The notes under the pieces were generated by a model. It did not search any database, was not told the origin of the DNA, and worked only from the letters and a program-made list of their open reading frames with translations. This document shows positions 1-6,549 of a stretch of DNA of 14,333 nt, one piece after another; positions within the stretch are counted from its first letter, which is position 1, and each line of letters opens with the position of its first letter. Where the stretch lies: contig CAMLOR010000068.1 of the NCBI GenBank assembly GCA_946481615.1, positions 1-14,333 of the forward strand, written 5' to 3'. This DNA is from an uncultured Aquimonas sp. (lineage in GTDB: Bacteria > Pseudomonadota > Gammaproteobacteria > Xanthomonadales > Xanthomonadaceae). The translations under genes and the position numbers were made by a program.

Positions 1-1080
1 GTGCGGCGCGCCACGCTCGACAACGTGCGCTTCTGGCTCGACCGCGGCGTCGACGGCTTCCGCCTCGACGCGATCAATTTCTGCTTCCACGATGCGGCGC
101 TGCGCGACAACCCGCCCAAGCCCGAGCACGCGCGCGTCGGACGCGGCTTCAGCCCGGACAACCCGTACGCGTTCCAGTACCACTACTTCAACAACACGCA
201 GCCGCAGATGGTCGGCTTCCTGCGCGAGCTGCGTGCGCTGATGGACGAGTATCCGGATGTCGCCGCGCTCGGCGAGATTTCTTCGGAGGATTCGCTGGCG
301 ACCATGGCCGAGTACACGGGCCCCGATCGCCTGCACATGGGCTACAGCTTCGAGCTGCTCACCGACGATTTCTCCGCGCAGCACCTGCGCGACACGGTGC
401 AGGCGCTGGAGGCGAAGATGACCGAGGGCTGGCCGTGCTGGGCCATCTCCAACCACGACGTGCAGCGCGTGGCCTCGCGCTGGGGCGGCGCGGACGCCCC
501 CGCGCACGTGGCCAGCGCGCTCACCGCGCTGGCCTGTTCGCTGCGCGGCTCGGTCTGCGTGTACCAGGGCGAGGAACTCGGCCTCGGCGAAGCCGACGTG
601 CCCTACCACCTGCTGCAGGATCCCTACGGCATCGCGTTCTGGCCCACCTTCAAGGGGCGCGACGGCTGCCGCACCCCGATGCCGTGGACGGATGCGCCGC
701 ACGGCGGGTTCACGCGCGCCACGCCGTGGCTGCCGGTGCCGGAACAACATCGCGCCAGCAACGTGTTGCGGCAGGAACGCGATCCGGCCTCGCCGCTGCA
801 GCGCTTCCGGCAGTTCCTGCAATGGCGCCGGCGGCATCCGGCGCTCGTCGCGGGCGGCATCCGCATGCTGCCCGGCGAAGAGCCTGTGCTCGTGTTCGAT
901 CGCGTGCTCGAAGGGCGCACGATCCGCGCCTGGTTCAACACCGCGGCGGCGGCGACGCAGCACGAAGCCCCTGCGGGTGCGCGGGTGCTCGACGGGCATG
1001 GCCTGGTGGCGGGAACGATCGACCAGGGGCGTGTCGAGTTGCCGCCCTACGGCGTGCTGTTCGCCGACCTCGCCGGCTGA
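1..1080 (+). CDS. Alpha-glucosidase, GH13 family (5' end cut by window)
   Basis: This is the C-terminal 359 residues of a GH13 glycoside hydrolase that releases glucose from alpha-glucosides. The GTG at base 1 is an internal Val, because the reading frame opens just before conserved region II and family members are about 530-540 residues; roughly 180 N-terminal residues lie outside. Visible motifs, numbered from base 1: region II GVDGFRLDAINF (residues 16-27, nucleophile D23), region III ALGEISSED with acid/base E92, region IV SNHD with H152-D153, and YQGEELGL (188-195). The tail (about 265-359) is the small C-terminal beta domain. No signal peptide can be judged. It resembles the oligo-1,6-glucosidase/alpha-glucosidase group of Xanthomonas; whether it prefers maltose or sucrose cannot be read here. 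It converges on the SDR gene, with a REP-like hairpin pair between them. Family assignment is firm, substrate is not. Confidence 0.93.
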   Translation: MRRATLDNVRFWLDRGVDGFRLDAINFCFHDAALRDNPPKPEHARVGRGFSPDNPYAFQYHYFNNTQPQMVGFLRELRALMDEYPDVAALGEISSEDSLATMAEYTGPDRLHMGYSFELLTDDFSAQHLRDTVQALEAKMTEGWPCWAISNHDVQRVASRWGGADAPAHVASALTALACSLRGSVCVYQGEELGLGEADVPYHLLQDPYGIAFWPTFKGRDGCRTPMPWTDAPHGGFTRATPWLPVPEQHRASNVLRQERDPASPLQRFRQFLQWRRRHPALVAGGIRMLPGEEPVLVFDRVLEGRTIRAWFNTAAAATQHEAPAGARVLDGHGLVAGTIDQGRVELPPYGVLFADLAG

Positions 1081-1085
1081 TCGTC

Positions 1086-1105
1086 GTCCCCGCGCAGGCG
1101 GGGAC
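1086..1105. repeat. REP-like hairpin, unit 1 (8-bp stem)
   Basis: GTCCCCGC (1086-1093), loop GCAG, GCGGGGAC (1098-1105) form a perfect 8-bp stem starting 5 bases after the alpha-glucosidase stop. The core CCCGCGCAGGCGGG is shared, in reverse orientation, with the hairpin at 1145-1164. Short GC-rich palindromes like this are typical of REP elements. There is no T-tract, so it is not a canonical intrinsic terminator, but it may stabilise the 3' end of the mRNA. Confidence 0.8.
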
Positions 1106-1144
1106 CCGGTGACGTTTGCTCTGCGCAAGGCCGCAAGTCGCTGG

Positions 1145-1164
1145 ATTCCCGCCTGCGCGGGAAT
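1145..1164. repeat. REP-like hairpin, unit 2, inverted relative to unit 1
   Basis: ATTCCCGC (1145-1152), loop CTGC, GCGGGAAT (1157-1164) form a perfect 8-bp stem. Read on the minus strand it has the same core, CCCGCGCAGGCGGG, as unit 1. Flanks CTGG and GACG resemble the common GTCATTCCCGCG...AATCCAG element of proteobacterial genomes (from memory). The two units face each other about 40 bases apart between convergent genes, a BIME-like doublet. Confidence 0.8.
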
Positions 1165-1194
1165 GACGCAAGGCGCTGTAGTCGACGCGGCTTT

Positions 1195-1893
1195 CTAGAA
1201 ATCCGCCTGCCCGAGCGGATGCACGCTCAATTCGTCCACCAGCAGCCCGTCAGGCTGTTCGAGCAGCTGCAGGATCAACGCCGCCAACGCCGCGGGCCGC
1301 AACGAACGGAATCCGTCGCTGCCGCCTTCCGCGCCGCCGTTGAAATCGGTGTCGATCAACCCGGGATTGACCAGCGTCACGCGCACGCCGCGATCCTTCA
1401 CTTCGCGCAGCAGCGAATGCGTGAAGCCGGCCAGGCCGTGCTTGGAGGCCACGTAGGCCGCCATGTTGGCGAGCGGCCGGCGGCCGAGATCGGAGCCGAC
1501 GTTGACGATGTGGCCATGGCCCTGCTGCAACAGGCGCGGCAGCACGGCGTGGCAGACCTGCATCACCGCGCCCAGGTTGACCTGCAGGATCTGCAGCAAC
1601 TGCGCTTCGGTGTGCTCGGTGAAAGGCTTGTAGTGGCCGATGCCGGCGTTGTTGACGACGCCGGCGAGATCGCGTTCGCCGGCCATCGCCGCACGCAGGC
1701 GCACTTCGATCTGGCGCGCGTCGGAGAGATCCAGCGACACGGGGCGGATGTCGCCCGCGCCCGCGGCGGCGAGCTGCGCCAAACGCGTTTCGTCGCGCGC
1801 ACAGGCCAGCACGCGATGCCCGCGCTGCGCCAGTTGCAAGGCGAGGTGGCGGCCGAGGCCGCGGCTGGCGCCGGTGACGATCCAGGTCGGCAT
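1195..1893 (-). CDS. SDR family NAD(P)-dependent oxidoreductase
   Basis: This 232-residue protein is a classical short-chain dehydrogenase/reductase, probably cytosolic. In order it shows the cofactor motif TGASRGLG (residues 7-14), NNAG (81-84), structural Asn106, catalytic Ser134, the YxxxK motif Tyr147-Lys151, and PG (177-178) before the substrate loop. Arg11 in the glycine motif and Arg33 after beta-2 hint at NADP(H), which is inference. The frame stays open upstream to 2073, but that would extend into the divergent gene, and the SDR fold starts exactly at MPTWIVTGASRG, so I chose ATG 1893. No Shine-Dalgarno sequence precedes it; instead a CACAAT box lies 7 bases before the ATG, suggesting a leaderless transcript. 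It appears monocistronic. The substrate cannot be predicted. Confidence 0.92.
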   Translation of the reverse strand: MPTWIVTGASRGLGRHLALQLAQRGHRVLACARDETRLAQLAAAGAGDIRPVSLDLSDARQIEVRLRAAMAGERDLAGVVNNAGIGHYKPFTEHTEAQLLQILQVNLGAVMQVCHAVLPRLLQQGHGHIVNVGSDLGRRPLANMAAYVASKHGLAGFTHSLLREVKDRGVRVTLVNPGLIDTDFNGGAEGGSDGFRSLRPAALAALILQLLEQPDGLLVDELSVHPLGQADF

Positions 1894-1900
1894 GCCGCGG

Positions 1901-1906
1901 ATTGTG
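1901..1906 (-). promoter_or_regulatory. Candidate -10 box of a leaderless promoter for the SDR gene
   Basis: On the minus strand CACAAT is followed by exactly 7 bases (CCGCGGC) and then the ATG at 1893. Transcription would then start at or next to the A of the start codon. The arrangement matches the one before ntrC (CATAAT, CCGCCGC, ATG). No convincing -35 hexamer is visible. Confidence 0.45.
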
Positions 1907-1931
1907 GCACTGGCGGAGGTGTCCTGCCCGG

Positions 1932-1943
1932 CGCGAAATCGCG
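1932..1943. promoter_or_regulatory. Small inverted repeat in the divergent promoter region
   Basis: CGCGA-AA-TCGCG is a perfect 5+5 inverted repeat in the 100-base gap between the divergent SDR gene and the exported haem-motif protein. It could be an operator, but in DNA this GC-rich it could arise by chance. Confidence 0.2.
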
Positions 1944-1957
1944 TTCTAGGCAGGCGA

Positions 1958-1977
1958 CCCCGCCCGTGGTGGCGGGG
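1958..1977 (+). promoter_or_regulatory. Stem-loop in the presumed 5' leader of the exported protein gene
   Basis: CCCCGCC (1958-1964), loop CGTGGT, GGCGGGG (1971-1977) form a 7-bp all-GC hairpin ending 16 bases before ATG 1994. It lies just upstream of a GGGGA ribosome-binding sequence (1984-1988). It might affect mRNA stability or initiation; this is inferred from structure only. Confidence 0.3.
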
Positions 1978-1993
1978 GCAACGGGGAATTCCG

Positions 1994-4771
1994 ATGATCG
2001 TCCGCAAGTTCGCCGCCGCCGTCGTGCTGGCCGCTCTCTCGCCTGCCTGCTTCGCCAACGCGGGCGGCGCCACCTCCTACACGCTGCGCGACCAGGCCAG
2101 CAGTTGCGGCGGCTGCCACGGCGCCTCGAACGCGGCGATGACGGTGTCCTTCGCCGGGCCTTCGGCGATGCTGCCGGGCCAGACGGTGGTGTGGACGGCG
2201 AATATCGCCGGCCCTTCCAATCCCACTGCGCTGGCGGGCTTCGCCGCGGCGATCCAGAAGAAGGCGCAGCAGCCCACCTTCTCCAGCATCGCGGGCCAGC
2301 CCACCGTCACCAGCGACATGTCGACGACCATCTCGCACGGCAATTCGCAGGGTGCGCTCGACACCTTCACCACCGGCACGGCGCAATACACGGTGAACCT
2401 GACGATGCCGGCGAACGCCGTGCTCGGCACCACCTATCAGGTGTACATGAGTGCCGACGTGGGCCGCGGCGCCGATCAGGTCGGCTGGAAGGCCGCCAAC
2501 ACCCTCACACTGACCGTCGGCGCGCCGACGCCGACCTCGATCACGCCCAATCAGGCGGCCGCCACCGCGACGGCCATCCCGCTGACGTGGGCCGGCACGC
2601 AGGGCGAACATTTCAAGGTGCTGCGCAAGACGGGCAGCTTCCCGGCGAACGCGAACGACGGCGACCTGGTGTACCAGGGCGCCAACACCAGCGCCACCGC
2701 GATGAACCTGACCGCCGGCACGCTGTACTACTTCGCCGCCTTCGGCAAGGTGCCGAACCAGAACGTCTACTCGGCCGGCGCGGCGCAGGCCACGGCGGCG
2801 ACGCTACCGGCGAATCCGGCCACGTTGACGGCGCAGTCTTCCTCCAGCAGCGAAATCGCGCTGGCCTGGACCGGCACCGCCGCCGAATTCATCGTGCGCG
2901 GCAAGGCCGGCGCCTATCCTTCCGGCCCGACCGATGCGACCGCCGAACTCGTCTACCAGGGCGCGGCCAAGAACATCGTCGACACCGGCCTCAATGCCGG
3001 CACGCAGTACTACTACCGGGTATGGGGCAAGACCGCGAACGCGGCGGTGTATTCGAGCGGCAACGCGCAAGCCACCGCGACGACGGCCTCGCAGCCGATG
3101 GAGCGCCACGTGGCGGCGAACGGCAACGACCAGGGCGGCGCCAACCCCTGCACCGTGCTGGCCACGCCTTGCCGCACCATCACGCGCGCGATGGCCGCGG
3201 CCGGCAGCGGCGACGAAATCTTCGTGCAGCCCGGCACCTACAGCGTGGCCGGCGGCGAAGTGTTCCCGATCGCCTTCAAGCCGGGCGTGCAGCTGCTGGC
3301 CACCGGCTCGCCGGCCGACACCTTCATCGACGGCGCCGGCGACACGGTGACGCAAGGCCTGCTCGTGCTCGAGCAGAACGGCTCGACGCTGACGCGCCTG
3401 CAGGGCTTCACGATCCGCAACGGCCTGCGCACCGTTCCGCTGGGTTATGTCTCGGTGGGCGGCGCGCTGTACGTGGAATACAGCCAGCCGGGCAGCATGT
3501 TCACCGTCACCGGCAACGTGTTCGCCAACAACGAAGCGCGCGGCCACAGCGCCAACGACGTCGGCGGCAACACCGGCGGCGGCGCCTGGGGCGGCGCCAT
3601 CGGCACCTTCAGCGCGTTGATGACCGTCACCAACAACGTGTTCAGCGGCAATGTCGCGCGCGCCGGCAACGGCATCGATCACCCGGGCTCGCCGGTCGAC
3701 AACAACGAGAACGGCGGCGGCGCCAGCGGCGGTGCGATCTACTACGGCGGCACGGGCACGATCGCCAACAACACGTTCACGGGCAACATCGCGCAAGGCG
3801 GCAACGGCGGCCTGGCCTCGAACGGACGCGGCGTGGCCGGCCCGGGCCAGGGCGGCGCGATCGACGCCGGCGGCAATCCGGCGCCGGCGATCTTCAACAA
3901 CATTTTCTCCGGCAACATCGCCACCGTGGGACTGGGCGATCCCCTCGATGCCTCGACCGCCGGCGCGCTCAGCGCGCCGCAGGCGCCGACGGTGGACCGC
4001 AACCTGTTCTTCGCCAACCTCGTCGACGGCGCGGCGAGCGCTAGCGACGACATAGGCACCAATGCCGTGCTGGCCGATCCGAAGTTCCACGCGCCGACGG
4101 TGCTGCGCCTGCGCAACTCCTCGCCGGCGCGCGGCGCCGGCAGGGCCGTCGGTGCGCCGACGATCGATTTCGAGGAATCGCCGCGCCCGGCGCCGCCCTC
4201 GATCGGCGCGTACGAAGCCTCGTTCCTGTCGCAGACGATCTCGTTCGGACCGGCGCCGGTGGTTTCGGTGGGCGGCTCGGACGACGTGGCGGTGACCGGG
4301 GGCGCCTCCAGTTCGAACCTCGTCATCACCTCGCAGACGCCGGGCATCTGCACGGTGGCGGGCGACGTGGTGACGGGCGTGGCCGCGGGTTCGTGCACGC
4401 TGCTCGCCAACCAGGCGGCCGACATCGACTACACCGCCGCGCCGCAGGCCTCGCTCACCTTCCAGGTGCTGTCGCAGCCGACCCACCAGCTGATCGTGAA
4501 CCGCAGCGGCACGGGCAGCGGCAGCGTGAGTTCGACGCCCGCCGGCATCGCCTGCGGCTCGACCTGCGAGGCCAACTTCGCGAACAACACGGCGGTCACG
4601 CTGACGGCCGATCCGCATGCAGGCTCGGTGTTCGTCGGCTGGAGCGGTGCCTGCAGCGGCACGCAGACTTCCTGCCAGGTGACGATGTCGCAGACGCGCA
4701 CCGTGACGGCGCAGTTCGGGCCGGATGCGCAGCAGGCGACGCGCGTGTTCGTGGACGGTTTCGAGGAGTGA
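1994..4771 (+). CDS. Exported modular protein: CxxCH motif, Fn3-like repeats, beta-helix, DGFE tail
   Basis: A 925-residue exported protein. ATG 1994 was chosen because GGGGA precedes it and a signal peptide follows at once (residues 1-22, cleavage after SPACFANA). Next comes a segment resembling the choice-of-anchor V/Reeler-like domain (about 23-176) with a CGGCH motif at 38-42, the covalent attachment signature of c-type haem. Two tandem Fn3-like repeats follow (about 183-270 and 272-366), clearly duplicated from each other. A right-handed beta-helix (about 370-742) has four coils of the form NxxFxxN and ends in IGAYE, as choice-of-anchor Q domains do. Then come a Big-like repeat (747-825) and a bacterial repeat domain (about 831-908) with Cys 854, 858, 887 and 894. 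The chain ends VFVDGFEE. It is probably cell-surface or secreted. Function is unknown; adhesion, polysaccharide binding and electron transfer are all only guesses. Confidence 0.9.
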   Translation: MIVRKFAAAVVLAALSPACFANAGGATSYTLRDQASSCGGCHGASNAAMTVSFAGPSAMLPGQTVVWTANIAGPSNPTALAGFAAAIQKKAQQPTFSSIAGQPTVTSDMSTTISHGNSQGALDTFTTGTAQYTVNLTMPANAVLGTTYQVYMSADVGRGADQVGWKAANTLTLTVGAPTPTSITPNQAAATATAIPLTWAGTQGEHFKVLRKTGSFPANANDGDLVYQGANTSATAMNLTAGTLYYFAAFGKVPNQNVYSAGAAQATAATLPANPATLTAQSSSSSEIALAWTGTAAEFIVRGKAGAYPSGPTDATAELVYQGAAKNIVDTGLNAGTQYYYRVWGKTANAAVYSSGNAQATATTASQPMERHVAANGNDQGGANPCTVLATPCRTITRAMAAAGSGDEIFVQPGTYSVAGGEVFPIAFKPGVQLLATGSPADTFIDGAGDTVTQGLLVLEQNGSTLTRLQGFTIRNGLRTVPLGYVSVGGALYVEYSQPGSMFTVTGNVFANNEARGHSANDVGGNTGGGAWGGAIGTFSALMTVTNNVFSGNVARAGNGIDHPGSPVDNNENGGGASGGAIYYGGTGTIANNTFTGNIAQGGNGGLASNGRGVAGPGQGGAIDAGGNPAPAIFNNIFSGNIATVGLGDPLDASTAGALSAPQAPTVDRNLFFANLVDGAASASDDIGTNAVLADPKFHAPTVLRLRNSSPARGAGRAVGAPTIDFEESPRPAPPSIGAYEASFLSQTISFGPAPVVSVGGSDDVAVTGGASSSNLVITSQTPGICTVAGDVVTGVAAGSCTLLANQAADIDYTAAPQASLTFQVLSQPTHQLIVNRSGTGSGSVSSTPAGIACGSTCEANFANNTAVTLTADPHAGSVFVGWSGACSGTQTSCQVTMSQTRTVTAQFGPDAQQATRVFVDGFEE
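2105..2119 (+). other. CxxCH haem c attachment motif codons
   Basis: TGC GGC GGC TGC CAC encodes C38-G-G-C41-H42, about 16 residues after the predicted signal cleavage site. It is the only CxxCH in the protein. Such a motif at the start of a choice-of-anchor V-like domain is familiar. Haem loading itself is not proven by the sequence. Confidence 0.7.
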
Positions 4772-4784
4772 GGGGCGGGGAGAT

Positions 4785-5834
4785 CTAGCCCAGCGCGCCG
4801 CAAAGCTCCTGCGCAAACCGCAACGCGCCCGCCTGCCGCTGCGCCGGATCGCGCGCCAGCGCACGCAGCGCCAGCGCATCCAGCGCCGCAGGATTCTTCG
4901 CGGCATGCAACGGCGCGTTCGGCAACGAGCGCGCCAGCAGGCTCGGCGCCGGTGGTTCGCGCCGCGCCGCCGCATCGAACAGTTCCGCCCAGTTGCCTTC
5001 GAAGGCGGGAAACGGCCCGCGGTCGAGCAGCATCAGATAAAGCAGCGTGCCCAGCGCATACACATCGGTCCACGGCCCGGTGGGTTCGCCCAGCAGTTGC
5101 TCGGGCGCGGCGTAATCGGGCGTGAGGGCTTGGTGGCGCGTGGCGCCCGGCGTGGCGTCCAGCGATTTTCCGATGCCGAAATCGAGCAGTTTGCTGCGGT
5201 CGGCGCCGTCCACGCGCACGTTGCTCGGCTTCAGATCGCGATGCATCACGCCGCAGCCGTGCGCGTAGGCCACGGCCTCGGCGATCTGCAGCAGCACGGC
5301 GAGGCGCCGCTGCAGATCCGGCCGCACCCGTTCGAGCCAGTCGTCCAGATCGAGTCCGTGTGCCAGCTCCAGCACCAGATAGGGCTGGTCGCGGTGCGAC
5401 CCGCCGTCGAGCAGGCGGGCGATGCCCGGATGCGTCAGCCGCGCCAGCAGGCCGCGCTCGCGCTCGAACAGATCGCGGCGCGCATGATCGCCGCCGCGCA
5501 GTAGTTTCACCGCGGCCTGCAAGCCGGGCGGCACGATGCGTTCGGCGCGGTACACCGAACTCATGCCGCCGCGCCCGAGACGTTCGATGAGCCGCCAGTT
5601 GCCGACCGTGAGTCCGCGCCGGTCGGTGGCGGGCGCGGCGGTGGCGGAGGCCGCGATGGCGCCGATGTCGGGCAGCGCATCGGGCTGCAGCGCGCGGCGC
5701 AGATCGGCGATCAGGTCGGGATGGATGTCGGCCATCAGCGCGAGGAAACGCTCGCGCGCCTCGCCGTCGAGTTCCAGCGCGCGATCGATCAGCGGTTCGA
5801 GGCGCCGGAAGCGCGCCGCGCGCGAATCGCTCAC
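4785..5834 (-). CDS. Serine/threonine protein kinase, cytosolic, paired with ECF sigma factor
   Basis: A 349-residue Hanks-type kinase. Motifs in order: glycine loop GRGGMSSV (87-94), ATP lysine K110 in AAVK, catalytic loop HRDLKPSN (198-205), DFG (218-220), and APE-type YAAPEQ (241-246). All catalytic residues are present and it is an RD kinase. About 75 residues precede the catalytic domain and form an acidic, helical module that I recall from kinases encoded next to ECF factors. The chain ends directly after the kinase fold, with no transmembrane helix and no sensor domain, so the signal must be sensed inside the cell or through a partner. The start is GTG 5834, whose GTGA overlaps the sigma-factor stop by 4 bases, implying translational coupling. 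The likely substrate is that sigma factor. Its 3' end lies 13 bases from the convergent exported-protein gene. Confidence 0.94.
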   Translation of the reverse strand: MSDSRAARFRRLEPLIDRALELDGEARERFLALMADIHPDLIADLRRALQPDALPDIGAIAASATAAPATDRRGLTVGNWRLIERLGRGGMSSVYRAERIVPPGLQAAVKLLRGGDHARRDLFERERGLLARLTHPGIARLLDGGSHRDQPYLVLELAHGLDLDDWLERVRPDLQRRLAVLLQIAEAVAYAHGCGVMHRDLKPSNVRVDGADRSKLLDFGIGKSLDATPGATRHQALTPDYAAPEQLLGEPTGPWTDVYALGTLLYLMLLDRGPFPAFEGNWAELFDAAARREPPAPSLLARSLPNAPLHAAKNPAALDALALRALARDPAQRQAGALRFAQELCGALG

Positions 5835-6439
5835 GTCTCCTCGACGGAGGCCGGATCGGTGTCGAGCGCCATCAGCAGCCAGGCCTGCGCCTTGTGCCAG
5901 TCGCGGTTGACCGTGCGCACGGTGACGCCCAGCAGCTCGGCGGTTTCCTGCACCGAATAGCCCGCGAAATAGCGATAGAGCACCATGTCGGCCAGGCGCG
6001 GCGAATGCTCGGCCAGTTCCTTGAGCGCCGTGTCCAGCTCGATCAGGCGCGAGAAATCCTCGGCGTCGTCGAAGGGTTTCTCGCGCAGCTCGCGCTCCAC
6101 CTCGATCATGCGGTTGCCTTCGGAAAGGCGCGACCGCGCGTGGTCGATCAGGATCTGGCGCATGGCGCGCGCGGTCAGCGCCATGAAATGGTTCTTGTCG
6201 ACCAGGCCGGGATAGTCGGCGCGGCGCAGCTTGAGATACGCCTCGTTGACCAGCGCCGTGGTCGAGAGCGTATCGCCCGTCACCATCTTGCGCCGCTGCG
6301 CGCGCGCCAGGCGGCGCAGGTCGGCGTGCACGTAGGGCATCAGCTTGTCGAGCGGATTGGTTTCGCCCGCCGCCGCCAACAGGGTGGCGAGCTGGTCGAG
6401 CGGGTCGTCGCCCTCGGGCGGGATGGCGGGTGCGGTCAC
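5831..6439 (-). CDS. ECF-type RNA polymerase sigma factor (TIGR02999/ECF43-like)
   Basis: With a GTG start at 6439 the protein has 202 residues; the family is usually about 185. An upstream GTG at 6499 would add 20 low-complexity residues and run through a palindrome arm, so I prefer 6439, which has AGG 7 bases upstream. Sigma region 2 spans about 28-103 (TALVNEAYLKL, then FMALTARAMRQILIDHARSR) and region 4 about 134-190, with a helix-turn-helix at YSVQETAELLGVTVRTVNRDW (161-181). Region 2.2 reads TLSTTALVNEAYLKL and lacks the acidic DAED-type cluster of ordinary ECF factors; T57, S59, T60 and T61 lie there instead. ECF43 factors with a neighbouring Ser/Thr kinase are known in Vibrio and Xanthomonas, where phosphorylation activates the factor. 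No anti-sigma factor is encoded nearby. Its stop overlaps the kinase start. Confidence 0.9.
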   Translation of the reverse strand: MTAPAIPPEGDDPLDQLATLLAAAGETNPLDKLMPYVHADLRRLARAQRRKMVTGDTLSTTALVNEAYLKLRRADYPGLVDKNHFMALTARAMRQILIDHARSRLSEGNRMIEVERELREKPFDDAEDFSRLIELDTALKELAEHSPRLADMVLYRYFAGYSVQETAELLGVTVRTVNRDWHKAQAWLLMALDTDPASVEET

Positions 6440-6469
6440 GCGGGAACCTGCGTCGTCGGAAGCGGGGGG

Positions 6470-6475
6470 ATTGTG
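6470..6475 (-). promoter_or_regulatory. Candidate -10 box for the sigma factor/kinase operon
   Basis: On the minus strand CACAAT lies 30 bases before GTG 6439, which would put transcription start near 6463 with a short leader of about 24 bases. The expected -35 position is occupied by GC-rich sequence next to the palindrome at 6499-6524. Weak, based on the hexamer alone. Confidence 0.25.
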
Positions 6476-6498
6476 AGCCCCGCGACGGCGGCGCGCCA

Positions 6499-6524
6499 CC
6501 GTCGGTGCCGCGCGGCACCGACGG
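6499..6524. promoter_or_regulatory. Perfect 26-bp palindrome between divergent sigma factor and ntrB
   Basis: Arm CCGTCGGTGCCGC (6499-6511) and its exact reverse complement (6512-6524) join without a loop. The next outward pair (A/G) mismatches, so the symmetry stops sharply. It lies 25 bases before the ntrB start codon, over the expected -35 zone of that gene, and just upstream of the expected -35 zone of the divergent sigma gene. This is a good position for a shared operator. It is not the NtrC consensus, whose half-sites have the opposite order (GCACC then GGTGC). Confidence 0.5.
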
Positions 6525-6536
6525 GCGGCCGGTTGC

Positions 6537-6542
6537 TAAGCT
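6537..6542 (+). promoter_or_regulatory. Candidate -10 box of a leaderless promoter for ntrB
   Basis: TAAGCT fits TAnnnT and is followed by exactly 7 bases (GCCGCGC) and ATG 6550. No Shine-Dalgarno sequence precedes that ATG. The spacing equals that at the SDR and ntrC starts. Confidence 0.45.
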
Positions 6543-6549
6543 GCCGCGC

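Noticed and set aside
1894..2073. Longer SDR start giving 60 extra residues
   Set aside because: The extension would overlap the divergent gene and its signal peptide and adds no recognisable sequence; the SDR fold begins exactly at ATG 1893.
1219..4044. Plus-strand open frame of 941 codons across the SDR gene and the exported protein
   Set aside because: It crosses two divergent genes in another frame and has His/Arg-rich composition without motifs.
2804..4975. Long open frame of 723 codons on the minus strand opposite the exported protein
   Set aside because: It is Arg/Ala/Gly rich with no recognisable domain. It is antisense to a protein with clear signal peptide and motifs and runs into the kinase gene. 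Such frames arise in high-GC DNA from codon-position bias.
6501..6522. NtrC binding site in the palindrome before ntrB
   Set aside because: The NtrC site has GCACC before GGTGC with a short spacer; here the order is reversed (GGTGC, then GCACC), so it does not match.
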